Source of the DNA: Achromobacter anxifer
Lineage (GTDB): Bacteria > Pseudomonadota > Gammaproteobacteria > Burkholderiales > Burkholderiaceae_B
NCBI RefSeq assembly: GCF_903652925.1
Contig: NZ_CAHLAR010000006.1
Location: 186,001-250,000 of the forward strand
Reading direction: 5' to 3'
DNA length: 64,000 bases
A program made the translations under genes and the position numbers. Below are positions 47,042 to 58,124 of this stretch, one piece after another (within the stretch, counting starts at the first letter, position 1; the number at the start of each line of letters is the position of its first letter). The notes beneath the pieces were generated by a model. The model was not told the origin of the DNA. It ran no database searches and saw nothing but the letters and a program-made list of their open reading frames with translations.

Positions 47042-47869
47042 TTACTTGCGCTTGCGCCGTTGGACGATCATATTGTTCGTCCGCTTGTTGCGACGGGTCT
47101 TGAAACCCTTCGCCGGAGTGCCCCACGGGCTGACCGGTTCGCGTGCTTCACCGGTACGGCCTTCGCCGCCACCGTGCGGGTGATCCACCGGGTTCATGGC
47201 AACGCCACGAACCGTCGGGCGGACACCGCGCCAACGCATTGCACCGGCCTTGCCGATTTGGCGCAGGCTGTGTTCTTCGTTACCGACTTCACCGATGGTG
47301 GCGCGGCATTCGATGTGCACACGGCGGACTTCACCCGAGCGCAGACGCACCTGAGCGTAGACGCCTTCGCGAGCCAGCAGGACGGCGGAAGCGCCGGCCG
47401 AACGGACCATCTGGGCGCCCTTGCCGGGCAGCATTTCAACGCAGTGAATCGTCGAACCCACCGGGATGCTACGGATCGGCAGCGTGTTGCCAGCGCGGAT
47501 CGGGGCTTCAGCGCCCGACAGCAGCGTAGCGCCAACTTCCAGACCGCGCGGAGCGATGATGTAGCGACGTTCGCCGTCGGCGTAGCACAGCAGAGCGATG
47601 TGCGCCGTACGGTTGGGGTCATATTCCAGGCGTTCAACCTTTGCCGGGATGCCGTCCTTGTCGCGACGGAAGTCGACGACACGGTAGTGCTGCTTGTGAC
47701 CGCCGCCACGGTGGCGGATCGTGATGTGACCGTTGTTGTTACGGCCCGAACCACGGGTCTTCTTTTCCAGCAGCGGCGCGTAGGGCTCACCCTTGTGCAG
47801 GTTCGGGCTGACAACCTTCACCATGCCACGGCGGCCAGCCGAAGTCGGCTTAACTTTTACGAGGGCCAT
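47042..47869 (-). CDS. rplB: 50S ribosomal protein L2
   Basis: 275 residues; the diagnostic [20 protein letters not shown] near the C-terminus includes the conserved His close to the peptidyl transferase centre. [20 protein letters not shown] at the start is normal. Confidence 0.99.
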   Translation of the reverse strand: MALVKVKPTSAGRRGMVKVVSPNLHKGEPYAPLLEKKTRGSGRNNNGHITIRHRGGGHKQHYRVVDFRRDKDGIPAKVERLEYDPNRTAHIALLCYADGERRYIIAPRGLEVGATLLSGAEAPIRAGNTLPIRSIPVGSTIHCVEMLPGKGAQMVRSAGASAVLLAREGVYAQVRLRSGEVRRVHIECRATIGEVGNEEHSLRQIGKAGAMRWRGVRPTVRGVAMNPVDHPHGGGEGRTGEAREPVSPWGTPAKGFKTRRNKRTNNMIVQRRKRK

Positions 47870-48166
47870 TTACTTCACCTCCGCAAAGTCGATTTCCTGG
47901 CCGTCCTTGAGCGACACGTAAGCCTTGCGCTCATTGCGACGACGGCCAACGAATCGGCCAAAGCGCTTGACTTTGCCCTTACGGTTGAGGACCTGCACGG
48001 ACTCGACCTGCACCTTGAAGAGCAGTTCGACGGCAGCCTTGATTTCCGGCTTGGTAGCGTCAGCCACGACACGGAAAGCGACTTGCTGATTCTTCTCGGC
48101 AACGAAGGTGGCCTTTTCGGTCACGATCGGGGCCAGAATGACTTGCATCAAGCGTTCAGCGTTCAT
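47870..48166 (-). CDS. rplW: 50S ribosomal protein L23
   Basis: 98 residues: [20 protein letters not shown] and [20 protein letters not shown] mark L23, the docking site for trigger factor and SRP at the tunnel exit. Its start overlaps the rplD stop by 4 bp. Confidence 0.99.
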   Translation of the reverse strand: MNAERLMQVILAPIVTEKATFVAEKNQQVAFRVVADATKPEIKAAVELLFKVQVESVQVLNRKGKVKRFGRFVGRRRNERKAYVSLKDGQEIDFAEVK

Positions 48167-48783
48167 CCCAGCATCTCCTCGAGTTGAGCGATGGCCGGCT
48201 TGGTGATCAGCACTTTCTTGTAGTGGACCAGCGACAACGGATCGGCATAACGGGGCTCGACAACAGCAACGTGCGGCAGGTTGCGGGTGGCGAGGTAAAC
48301 ATTTTCATCAACGCTGTCGGTGATGATCAGGACCGAGTCCAGGCCCAGGCTCTTCAGCTTTGCAGCGGCAGCCTTGGTCTTGGGCGATTCCAGATCGAAC
48401 GATTCGACGACGGCGATGCGGTCTTCGCGAGCGAGCTGCGACAGGATCGAACGGATCCCGGCGCGGTACATCTTCTTGTTGACCTTCTGGCTGAAGTTCT
48501 CTTCCGGCGAGTTCGGGAAAATCCGACCACCGCCACGCCACAGCGGCGACGAAGTCATACCAGCGCGAGCGCGGCCGGTACCCTTCTGGCGCCAGGGCTT
48601 CTTGGTCGAGTGCTTGACTTCAGTGCGATCCTTCTGAGCGCGGTTACCCGAACGGGCGTTGGCTTGGAAAGCCACCACGATCTGATGAATCAGCGCTTCG
48701 TTGAAGTCACGGCCGAAGATGGTGTCGGGTGCGCTGAACGTAGCAGCGGCCTGACCTTGGTCGTTCAGGAGCTTGAGATCCAT
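48163..48783 (-). CDS. rplD: 50S ribosomal protein L4
   Basis: 206 residues; [20 protein letters not shown] is the extended tunnel loop of L4. In E. coli L4 is also the translational and transcriptional repressor of the S10 operon. It starts 4 bp after the rplC stop. Confidence 0.99.
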   Translation of the reverse strand: MDLKLLNDQGQAAATFSAPDTIFGRDFNEALIHQIVVAFQANARSGNRAQKDRTEVKHSTKKPWRQKGTGRARAGMTSSPLWRGGGRIFPNSPEENFSQKVNKKMYRAGIRSILSQLAREDRIAVVESFDLESPKTKAAAAKLKSLGLDSVLIITDSVDENVYLATRNLPHVAVVEPRYADPLSLVHYKKVLITKPAIAQLEEMLG

Positions 48784-48787
48784 TTAC

Positions 48788-49477
48788 TTATGCTCCCTTC
48801 TTGGCCGGGGCCTTGATGGCCGGGCGCACGACGATATCGGCGCCAGCGTGGCCGGGGACAGCGCCCTTGACCAGCAGCAGGCCGCGCTCAACGTCAACGC
48901 GAACGACGTCGAGGTTTTGAACGGTGCGGGTGACATCACCCAGGTGACCGGCCATGCGCTTACCCGGGAAAATGCGGCCCGGATCTTGAGCTTGACCAAT
49001 CGAGCCCGGGACGCGGTGCGAACGGGAGTTACCGTGCGACGCGCGTTGCGAACCGAAGTTGTGACGCTTGATGGTACCGGCGAAGCCTTTACCAATGGTG
49101 GTGCCCGTGACGTCGACCTGTTGGCCGGCTTCGAACACCGATTCCACGGCGATCACGGAACCGGCAGCAAATTCAGCGGCGCGGGCGGGATCAAGGCGGA
49201 ATTCTTTGAGGATGCTACCGGCTTCAGCGCCGGCTTTGGCGTAGTGGCCCGTTTGCGGCTGAGCCACACGCGAGGCACGACGAGTGCCATAAGCCACTTG
49301 GATCGCGGCGTAGCCGTCGGTTTCCAGCGACTTAACTTGGGTCACGCGGTTGTTCGACACGTCCAGCACGGTTACCGGGATGGATTCACCTTCCTCGGTA
49401 AAAATGCGGGTCATGCCGACCTTGCGACCCACCAGCCCCAGCCGGTGAGCGGCGGGCGTGGGTGTCGAATTCGACAT
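48788..49477 (-). CDS. rplC: 50S ribosomal protein L3
   Basis: 229 residues from the ATG ([20 protein letters not shown]) preceded by a GGAGAAAACG ribosome-binding region. The frame stays open for 52 more codons upstream but that stretch is the leader. The [20 protein letters not shown] segment reaches toward the peptidyl transferase centre. Here rplC is the first gene of its transcript because rpsJ is separated by about 436 bp. Confidence 0.99.
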   Translation of the reverse strand: MSNSTPTPAAHRLGLVGRKVGMTRIFTEEGESIPVTVLDVSNNRVTQVKSLETDGYAAIQVAYGTRRASRVAQPQTGHYAKAGAEAGSILKEFRLDPARAAEFAAGSVIAVESVFEAGQQVDVTGTTIGKGFAGTIKRHNFGSQRASHGNSRSHRVPGSIGQAQDPGRIFPGKRMAGHLGDVTRTVQNLDVVRVDVERGLLLVKGAVPGHAGADIVVRPAIKAPAKKGA

Positions 49478-49606
49478 CGTTTTCTCCATTCCCGACTGCG
49501 ATTGGTCGGGGCTAATCAGGCAAAAGGTAACGGCCTTTGCCCTACGACTATGTTCAACCTGGTACGAATTCCGGCGGGGTCCGCCTTCCTTTTTCCCATA
49601 GTTGCT

Positions 49607-49625
49607 CTTGCCACAAAATGGCAAG
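49607..49625 (-). other. Leader hairpin just after the rplC operon promoter
   Basis: CTTGCCA-TTTTG-TGGCAAG, a 7-bp perfect stem within the first 20-odd transcribed bases. It could stabilise the leader or be part of r-protein feedback; no homologous known motif is claimed. Confidence 0.5.
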
Positions 49626-49631
49626 CTTGGC

Positions 49632-49661
49632 ATATTAGCACGTTTTTTTCAGTCGGCACAA
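49632..49661 (-). promoter_or_regulatory. Candidate promoter of the rplC-rpsQ operon
   Basis: On the minus strand, TTGTGC (49661-49656), an 18-bp spacer containing an A7 run, and TAATAT (49637-49632). Confidence 0.55.
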
Positions 49662-49839
49662 GTACTTAGCGCAGTTTGGCCTTGCCGCAGCGGGCTATTT
49701 CGCCACAAGCTGGACCTCGGCGAAGGAATACGCCCGCCCTGTCAGGCCTGGCGCTAGCAGTGAGCACCTGCTAACCAGATGAACCTGGCCGCCCTGCCCT
49801 TCGGCTTGAAGGGCTGCGCCAGATCGGCGCCCCAAACAA

Positions 49840-49870
49840 AATGGCCGCACTCCCGAGGAATGCGGCCATT
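49840..49870 (-). terminator. Intrinsic terminator after rpsJ
   Basis: AATGGCCGCA and TGCGGCCATT form a 10-bp stem with an 11-base loop, 44 bp past the rpsJ stop. On the minus strand it is followed by TTTTGTTT, on the plus strand by a T7 run. Confidence 0.8.
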
Positions 49871-49913
49871 TTTTTCGTGCCTGCCGGCGAAGGTAGCAGG
49901 CCCGATATACGCT

Positions 49914-50225
49914 TTACTGCAGCGCGATTTCGACGTCGACGCCAGCCGGCAGGTCCAGACGCATCAGGGCGTCAACGGTCTTGTCGGTGGGATCAACGAT
50001 GTCCATCAGACGCTGGTGCGTGCGGATTTCGAACTGGTCGCGCGAGGTCTTGTTGACGTGCGGCGAACGCAGGACGTCATAGCGACGGATACGCGTGGGC
50101 AGCGGCACCGGACCGCGGACAACAGCGCCGGTACGCTTGGCGGTATCGACGATTTCAGCGGCCGACTGATCGATCAGCTTGTAATCGAAGGCTTTCAAGC
50201 GGATACGGATCTTTTGGTTTTTCAT
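49914..50225 (-). CDS. rpsJ: 30S ribosomal protein S10
   Basis: 103 residues; [20 protein letters not shown] and [20 protein letters not shown] are S10 signatures. S10 is a 30S head protein that also acts in antitermination as NusE. It follows tuf by 76 bp and is followed by a terminator, so it seems to end the str transcript instead of opening the S10 operon. Confidence 0.99.
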   Translation of the reverse strand: MKNQKIRIRLKAFDYKLIDQSAAEIVDTAKRTGAVVRGPVPLPTRIRRYDVLRSPHVNKTSRDQFEIRTHQRLMDIVDPTDKTVDALMRLDLPAGVDVEIALQ

Positions 50226-50301
50226 GGCGTTTCCTAAAGAACGAGAGGCGAGGGCGACGAGGCCGCCCCCGCTGGTTGTGTGCTGCTTAAGGTGATCCGA
50301 A

Positions 50302-51492
50302 TTACTTCAGGATCTTGGCGACGACGCCGGCGCCGACGGTACGACCGCCTTCACGGATGGCGAAACGCAGACCTTCTTCCATGGCGATGGGGGCCAGCAG
50401 CTTGACCGTCATGGCCACGTTGTCGCCCGGCAGAACCATTTCCTTGTCGGCCGGCAGTTCGATCGTGCCCGTCACGTCGGTCGTGCGGAAGTAGAACTGG
50501 GGACGATAGCCTTGGAAGAACGGGGTATGACGGCCGCCTTCTTCCTTGGACAGGATGTACACCTCGGACGTGAAGTCCGTGTGCGGGGTGATCGAGCCCG
50601 GCTTGGCCAGAACTTGGCCGCGCTGGACGTCTTCACGCTTGGTGCCGCGCAGCAGGATGCCCACGTTGTCGCCGGCTTGACCTTGGTCCAGCAGCTTGCG
50701 GAACATTTCCACGCCCGTGCAGGTCGTCTTCACCGTCGGAACGATACCGACGATTTCGATTTCTTCGCCGACCTTGATCACGCCGCGTTCGATACGGCCG
50801 GTCACCACGGTGCCGCGACCCGAGATCGAGAACACGTCTTCAACCGGCATCAGGAACGTGCCGTCCACGGCGCGCTCGGGCGTCGGGATGTACGAATCCA
50901 GCGCAGCGGCCAGAGCCATGATGGCTTGTTCGCCCAGTTCGCCCTTGTCGCCTTCCAGCGCCAGCTTGGCCGAACCCTTCACGATCGGGGTGTCGTCGCC
51001 CGGGAAGTCGTACTTCGACAGCAGTTCGCGAACTTCCATTTCCACCAGCTCGAGCAGCTCGGCGTCGTCAACCATGTCAGCCTTGTTCAGGAAGACGATG
51101 ATGTACGGCACGCCAACCTGGCGCGACAGCAGGATGTGTTCGCGGGTCTGCGGCATCGGGCCGTCAGCGGCCGACACCACCAGGATCGCGCCGTCCATTT
51201 GCGCCGCGCCCGTGATCATGTTCTTCACGTAGTCAGCGTGGCCCGGGCAGTCAACGTGCGCGTAGTGACGCGCTTCCGTTTCGTACTCGACGTGGGCCGT
51301 GTTGATCGTGATGCCGCGAGCCTTTTCTTCAGGAGTCGCATCGATCTGGTCGTAGCCCTTGGCTTCGCCGCCGAACTTGTTCGACAGAACGGTCGTGATG
51401 GCCGCCGTCAGGGTGGTCTTGCCGTGGTCAACGTGGCCGATGGTGCCGACGTTCACGTGCGGCTTGGTGCGTTCAAACTTGCCTTTTGCCAT
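50302..51492 (-). CDS. tuf: Elongation factor Tu
   Basis: 396 residues. G-domain motifs GHVDHGKTT (residues 19-27), DCPGHADY and NKADM are intact, followed by two beta-barrel domains; ends [18 protein letters not shown]-Tu delivers aminoacyl-tRNA to the ribosome. Many betaproteobacteria carry a second tuf near the tRNA/secE genes before rplK; that region is outside this window. Confidence 0.99.
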   Translation of the reverse strand: MAKGKFERTKPHVNVGTIGHVDHGKTTLTAAITTVLSNKFGGEAKGYDQIDATPEEKARGITINTAHVEYETEARHYAHVDCPGHADYVKNMITGAAQMDGAILVVSAADGPMPQTREHILLSRQVGVPYIIVFLNKADMVDDAELLELVEMEVRELLSKYDFPGDDTPIVKGSAKLALEGDKGELGEQAIMALAAALDSYIPTPERAVDGTFLMPVEDVFSISGRGTVVTGRIERGVIKVGEEIEIVGIVPTVKTTCTGVEMFRKLLDQGQAGDNVGILLRGTKREDVQRGQVLAKPGSITPHTDFTSEVYILSKEEGGRHTPFFQGYRPQFYFRTTDVTGTIELPADKEMVLPGDNVAMTVKLLAPIAMEEGLRFAIREGGRTVGAGVVAKILK

Positions 51493-51568
51493 GATCTCTA
51501 TCCTTTGACTTTCAAGGAAATTTCGATATTTGCCGCGCCGCCTTTTGGGCGGACGCGGCGAGGGTTAT

Positions 51569-53671
<2,103 letters not shown>

Positions 53672-53689
53672 GGTGGGTTAGTCCTTAAA

Positions 53690-54160
53690 TTACCAGCGGA
53701 AATGGCTGAAGGCCTTGTTGGCCTCTGCCATCTTGTGCGTGTCTTCGCGCTTCTTCATCGCGGCGCCACGACCTTCGGAGGCGTCGATCAGTTCGCCAGC
53801 AAGACGCAGATCCATCGACTTCTCGCCACGCTTCTTGGCGGCTTCACGGAGCCAACGCATAGCCAGGGCCAGGCGGCGCACGGGGCGCACTTCAACCGGC
53901 ACTTGGTAGTTGGCACCGCCAACGCGGCGGCTCTTCACTTCGACGATCGGCTTGATGTTGTTGATCGCCAGGCTGAAAACTTCGATCGGCTCCTTGCCGG
54001 TCTTGGTTTGCACTTGCTCGAGGGCACCGTAAACGATGCGCTCGGCGACGGCCTTCTTGCCGTCCAGCATGACGACGTTCATGAACTTGGCGAGTTCGAC
54101 GCTGCCGAACTTGGGATCGGGCAGAATCTCGCGCTTGGGTACTTCGCGACGACGGGGCAT
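53690..54160 (-). CDS. rpsG: 30S ribosomal protein S7
   Basis: 156 residues: [20 protein letters not shown] and [21 protein letters not shown]7 organises the 30S head; in E. coli it represses the str operon at the rpsL-rpsG intercistronic region. Here that spacer is 166 bp and contains no gene, a plausible place for such control. Confidence 0.99.
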   Translation of the reverse strand: MPRRREVPKREILPDPKFGSVELAKFMNVVMLDGKKAVAERIVYGALEQVQTKTGKEPIEVFSLAINNIKPIVEVKSRRVGGANYQVPVEVRPVRRLALAMRWLREAAKKRGEKSMDLRLAGELIDASEGRGAAMKKREDTHKMAEANKAFSHFRW

Positions 54161-54326
54161 TGTTGCTTCCTTGTGTCTGTTCAGTTGAACCGTGTTTCAT
54201 TACACGGCCATGGCCGTCCATGGAGACGACCCCTTACGTGCCGCGCACATCCCATCATCTGGATGACGCGGTCGCACTTCCCTGGTGACGGACTGCCGCC
54301 ACGCGGGGGGTACTGCTGACTCGTTA

Positions 54327-54704
54327 TTAAGCCTTCTTCGGGCGCTTGGCGCCGTACTTCGAGCGGGCTTGCTTACGATCCTTGACGCCTTGCAGGTCGA
54401 GGGAACCGCGCACGATGTGATAACGCACACCGGGCAAGTCCTTCACACGACCGCCACGCACCAGAACCACCGAGTGCTCTTGCAGGTTGTGGCCTTCACC
54501 GCCGATGTACGAAATGACTTCGTAACCGTTGGTCAGACGCACTTTGGCAACCTTACGCAGAGCGGAGTTCGGCTTCTTGGGGGTGGTGGTGTACACGCGA
54601 GTGCACACGCCGCGGCGTTGCGGGCAGTTTTCGAGCGCGGGGCTCTTGCTTTTGATGATGCTGACTTCGCGCGGCTTGCGCACGAGTTGGCTAATGGTAG
54701 GCAT
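54327..54704 (-). CDS. rpsL: 30S ribosomal protein S12
   Basis: 125 residues, [20 protein letters not shown] at the start. The residues tied to streptomycin resistance are wild-type: K43 in [12 protein letters not shown] and K88 in [11 protein letters not shown], so no S12-based streptomycin or fidelity mutation is present. It is the first gene of the str operon. Confidence 0.99.
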
Positions 54705-55282
54705 GACCTTTGAAATCCCTTTTACGTACCACTGGGTAAGTACTTACGTACTCGTCTCCTCAAGCAGTGAACTTTCGGAGAAGGCAGTTCGCGCAAAACC
54801 GCCTCAAACGTTCGTATACGTAAAAGAGCGGGCTTGCCAACAAACTATGACAAAACGCACAAAGCTGGATGCCGTGGGGCGACGACCTGGGGATGACCCC
54901 CTGGGGTTGAAAACCCCGTTTGCCGTGAAGCTGGACCGTGAAACGAAAGGCTCGTGACGCACCTTGTTCCCTGGTACCGGGCTTCTGAACCCTACCGCGG
55001 CCAGTTTTTGCGCGCGAAATAAAGCAGTAAGCCCTTTAGCATAACTGAGATCAAGGCCTGCTGTCAAAGAAATTTGTAAACCCCGCGACGTGGCGCGTTG
55101 ACGACAGAAGAACGCCAGTTAGGCGGCAGTCGCGAAAATTGGGGTCATATATGCCGGAAATCGCGGATCGGAAAACTGCGGAAACCGGCGTCGCGGCTCT
55201 GGCAGCCTTGCGGGCGTGCAGCCGGCCCGCGGCATGCGCCCAGGCTATCGCGAGGGGCGACAGCCAGTGTACCCCGCCAGCG
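54705..55282 (-). other. 578-bp non-coding region: str operon promoter and long leader
   Basis: No supported gene. On the minus strand it holds a promoter near 55040-55067 and a leader of about 330 nt before rpsL, including a GGGGTT-TTC-AACCCC-type hairpin (54903-54917). The remaining bases (55068-55282), next to the stop of the degenerate response regulator, show nothing recognisable. Confidence 0.65.
55038..55067 (-). promoter_or_regulatory. Sigma70-type promoter of the str operon
   Basis: On the minus strand, a perfect TTGACA (55067-55062), an 18-bp spacer and TATGCT (55043-55038). It is the best promoter-like match upstream of rpsL. Confidence 0.7.
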
Positions 55283-55984
55283 CTACTGGTCGGCGAACAG
55301 GTAACCGCTGCCGTAGACCGTGCGGATCGGCAACATTACCCCGGCCAGTTCCGCCTTGCGGCGCAGCCGGCTGACGATCACGTCGATGCTGCGGGAGCCG
55401 CTGGCGCGCACGCCGCCCCCCTCTACCTGCAGTTCGTCGCCCAATTCGGTCCGTCCGACCGCCTTGCCGGCGACTTCCAGCAGCGAACGCACGATCAGGC
55501 GCTCGTTGGCGGACAGCGAAATCGTCGCGCCGGAGGGCGCGGCCAGGGTCCAACCCTGGTCGCGCAGCTCCCATTGGCCGGCCTGGGCCTGCTCGGCCTG
55601 GGGCGTGTCCTGCCCGGCGGGCAGGCGGCGCGCCAGGGACAGCAGGATGCAGGCCAGCTCGCGCGGGTCCTGCGGATCGGGCAGGCAGGCGTCGGCGCCG
55701 CTCTGCAGGCAACGCAGGCGGCTGTCCACCGACATGCCGCGCCCGGTGACCACGATGCCCATGGACGAGGATCCATGCAGGCGCGCCACCAGCGCGTAGC
55801 CGATTTCGCCCAGGGTCCCGACATCCAGGACGACGACGTCATAACCGCCGCCGTTGAGCAATCCAAACAATTCAAGAGACGTCGAGCAGCCGCGTGCAGA
55901 AATACCAGCTTGCAGCAACGCCGACACGGCGTTGCCGCGGGCGGCATCGTCCGGAGACATCATAAGTATGCGCAATTGATTCAT
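55283..55984 (-). CDS. OmpR-type response regulator with degenerate receiver domain
   Basis: 233 residues from the ATG giving MNQLRILMMSPDDAARGN; 33 upstream in-frame codons are rejected because they lack receiver features. The receiver keeps an acidic pair (D12, D13) and a phospho-acceptor-like D54 (VVVLDVGTLGE). The conserved Lys is lost (GADACLPDPQDPREL where KP is expected), so phosphorelay control is doubtful. The C-terminal winged helix is intact (SLSANERLIVRSLLEVAGKA; SRLRRKAELAGVMLPIRTVYGSGYLF). It is divergent from a normal OmpR-type regulator across 270 bp and may be an atypical, phosphorylation-independent regulator of the same island. Confidence 0.88.
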   Translation of the reverse strand: MNQLRILMMSPDDAARGNAVSALLQAGISARGCSTSLELFGLLNGGGYDVVVLDVGTLGEIGYALVARLHGSSSMGIVVTGRGMSVDSRLRCLQSGADACLPDPQDPRELACILLSLARRLPAGQDTPQAEQAQAGQWELRDQGWTLAAPSGATISLSANERLIVRSLLEVAGKAVGRTELGDELQVEGGGVRASGSRSIDVIVSRLRRKAELAGVMLPIRTVYGSGYLFADQ

Positions 55985-56068
55985 ATCTGTTCCATCCACC
56001 AACAACCTCGACCGGCTCCGCCCCCCGCCTGTCGGAGGAGGGGGAGAACGATTGAGACAGTGTGGCGC

Positions 56069-56084
56069 GTTGTTACGCAACAAC
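56069..56084. promoter_or_regulatory. Palindrome between the two response-regulator genes
   Basis: GTTGTT-ACGC-AACAAC, a perfect 6-4-6 inverted repeat in the 270-bp divergent region, 85 bp before one start and 170 bp before the other. It is a candidate operator for either regulator. Confidence 0.4.
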
Positions 56085-56254
56085 TCCAGTCAAGATTCGT
56101 CAACTTTGCAATGTTTGACAGTTCTTGCCATAACGTAGCCAGCCGGGGCACCTCCCGAGTTATCATTCGTTTACACCTATATATTCCTCACTCATCTTGC
56201 AGTAGGGCGCCATAGCGCGCGCTTGCGTCGCAAACCTTCGCGAGAACACGTCCG

Positions 56255-56971
56255 ATGAAAATCGCGTCGCTGGAAGACGACCTGGATCAATCACGGCGCA
56301 TCCAGCAAGTTCTGACCACCGCGGGATATACCTGCACCAGTTATCAGCAAAGCCGGGATCTCCTGGCCGCGCTGCGCACCGAGCATTTCGACCTGGTGCT
56401 GCTGGACTGGCACCTGCCCGACATCGACGGCGACGATGTGGTGCGCTGGCTGCGCGCCAACATCGGTCCGCGCATCCCGGTCATCTTCCTGACCAACCGT
56501 TCCAGCGAGGACGACCTGGTGGAGGGCCTGCGCGCCGGCGCCGACGACTACATCGTCAAGCCGCTGCGCCCCCTGGAACTGCTGGCACGGGTGGCGGCGT
56601 TGCTGCGCCGCAGCCAGATCGCCGAGCCTGCCGACGACGCCTTCGACGTGGCCGGCTATCGCATCGAACCCGCCGCGCGCGCGATCACCCTGAATTCCGC
56701 CCCCGTGCCGCTGGCGCCCAAGGAATTCGAGCTCGCGCTGCTGTTTTTCCGCAATGTCGGCCGCCTCATGTCGCGCGACGTCCTGGCCGAATGCGTCTGG
56801 AATCGGGAAATCCCCGCGACTTCGCGCACCCTGGACACCCACTTGTCGAACATCCGGCAAAAACTCCAGCTGCGTCCGGAACATGGCGTGCGCCTCTCTT
56901 CCTCCTACGCCCTGGGTTATCGGCTCGAACTGATCACCCCGTCCGACGACGTCACCACGCATCCGCAGTAA
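56255..56971 (+). CDS. OmpR-family response regulator
   Basis: 238 residues. The receiver is complete: acidic pocket EDD (7-9), phospho-acceptor D51 in LVLLDWHLPDIDG, Thr in VIFLTNRSSEDD and Lys in DDYIVKPLRP. The DNA-binding winged helix (about residues 130-228) has APKEFELALLFFRNVGRLMS and TLDTHLSNIRQKL. It opens an operon with the FecR-domain and CHASE2 kinase genes (33- and 10-bp gaps) and should be the kinase's cognate regulator. Confidence 0.95.
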   Translation: MKIASLEDDLDQSRRIQQVLTTAGYTCTSYQQSRDLLAALRTEHFDLVLLDWHLPDIDGDDVVRWLRANIGPRIPVIFLTNRSSEDDLVEGLRAGADDYIVKPLRPLELLARVAALLRRSQIAEPADDAFDVAGYRIEPAARAITLNSAPVPLAPKEFELALLFFRNVGRLMSRDVLAECVWNREIPATSRTLDTHLSNIRQKLQLRPEHGVRLSSSYALGYRLELITPSDDVTTHPQ

Positions 56972-57004
56972 GCGCCCACGCGCATTCCTGGAGAACCGAT
57001 AGTC

Positions 57005-58114
57005 ATGAGCCGCTGCCGCGCGCTTTCTTTGCTTGCCCTGATTTCCTGTCTGACGCTGATGGCGCCGGCTCGCAGCCAGCCCGCTGGCGCGCTCGGGGAC
57101 GACTTCATCTACCGCGTGCGCCAAGGCGACACGCTGATCGACCTGGCCGGCCGCTATACGCAAAAGCCGTCGAACTGGAACCAGCTGCAAACCTTGAACA
57201 AGGTCGTCACGCCGGAAACGCTGCCGATCGGCCTGGAACTCCGGATCCCGCTGTCCATGATTCCCGAGCGCCCCGCCAACGCCCGCGTCGTGCACGTCAG
57301 CGGCCAGGCGGACATGGACGGCAAGTCCCTGAAGGCGGGCGACACCGTGGCCGAAGGCAGCACGGTCGGCACCGCCGCCAATGGCTTCGTCACGCTGGAA
57401 CTGGCCGACGGCTCCAAGCTGACGCTGCCCTCGGGCGGCTCGGTCGAACTGAAGCGCCTGCGCCAGTTCGAGGGCACCGCCCTGACGGATTCCATCGTCC
57501 AGGTACAGCGCGGCGGCGTGGAGTCGTCCGTGGCGCCCACCGGACAGGGAGTGGGCCGTTTCGAAGTCCGCACGCCCGTCGCGGTCACCGGCGTGCGCGG
57601 CACGCGCTTCCGGGTTCAGAGCGGCGCGCAAGGCGTACATAGCGAAGTGCTGGAAGGCAGCGTGCGCCTGCAACCCCACGCGCCCGGTTCGGCTCCGGCC
57701 AAGCCGGTGGCGGTGGCCAAGGGCTATGGCGCGGCCGTGGGGTCGGACGGCGTGGTCTCGGGCATGCGCGCGCTGCTGGACGCTCCGCAGCTGGGCACGC
57801 CCACGCGCGCGGGCGGCGGTTCCTGGACGGCCGACGTCTCGCCCGTAACGGGCGCGCAAAGCTATCTGGTGCGCGTCTCGCGCGATGCCGAAGGCGCCTT
57901 GCTGGTCGCATCGACCAGCTTCCCCAGCAACGACATCCGCTTCAGCGCCCCCGGCCCCGGCACCTATTACGTCTCCGTGCGCGCGGTGGACGACCTGGGC
58001 CTGAACGGCCGCGACGCCATCGCCACCTTCGAGGGCGCCAACATGCTCATGACCTCCGACGGCCAGGGCGTTGCCAGCGGCTCCGGCGGCCTCATCACGC
58101 TGACCGAGTACTAG
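57005..58114 (+). CDS. Secreted LysM-FecR domain protein
   Basis: A 369-residue exported protein. Signal peptide about residues 1-24 (LLALISCLTLMAPARS); LysM domain about 34-80 (YRVRQGDTLIDLAGRYTQKP); FecR domain about 95-215 (GTAANGFVTLELADGSKLTL, then VRTPVAVTGVRGTRFRVQSG); C-terminal fibronectin/beta-sandwich-like region about 275-345 (VSPVTGAQSYLVRVSRDAEG). The LysM could bind peptidoglycan and the FecR domain could sense or present a periplasmic signal. Being encoded between the regulator and the CHASE2 kinase, it is likely the periplasmic partner of the kinase. Confidence 0.93.
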   Translation: MSRCRALSLLALISCLTLMAPARSQPAGALGDDFIYRVRQGDTLIDLAGRYTQKPSNWNQLQTLNKVVTPETLPIGLELRIPLSMIPERPANARVVHVSGQADMDGKSLKAGDTVAEGSTVGTAANGFVTLELADGSKLTLPSGGSVELKRLRQFEGTALTDSIVQVQRGGVESSVAPTGQGVGRFEVRTPVAVTGVRGTRFRVQSGAQGVHSEVLEGSVRLQPHAPGSAPAKPVAVAKGYGAAVGSDGVVSGMRALLDAPQLGTPTRAGGGSWTADVSPVTGAQSYLVRVSRDAEGALLVASTSFPSNDIRFSAPGPGTYYVSVRAVDDLGLNGRDAIATFEGANMLMTSDGQGVASGSGGLITLTEY

Positions 58115-58124
58115 AGCGCGCCGC

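Larger units (their letters stand above)
49478..49913 (-). other. 436-bp non-coding region: rpsJ terminator and rplC promoter/leader
   Basis: No gene is supported. Reading on the minus strand it holds, in order, the rpsJ terminator hairpin, a promoter, and a leader of about 150 nt with two hairpins (49607-49625, CTTGCCA stem; 49519-49541, GGCAAAGG / CCTTTTGCC stem) before the rplC ribosome-binding site. Confidence 0.75.

Noticed and set aside
49478-49633. N-terminal extension of L3 (52 more codons)
   Set aside because: L3 family length and a ribosome-binding site support the internal ATG; the extension overlaps the structured leader.
54804-55067. An 87-codon frame in the str leader
   Set aside because: Covers the promoter and leader of rpsL, no ribosome-binding site or recognisable features.
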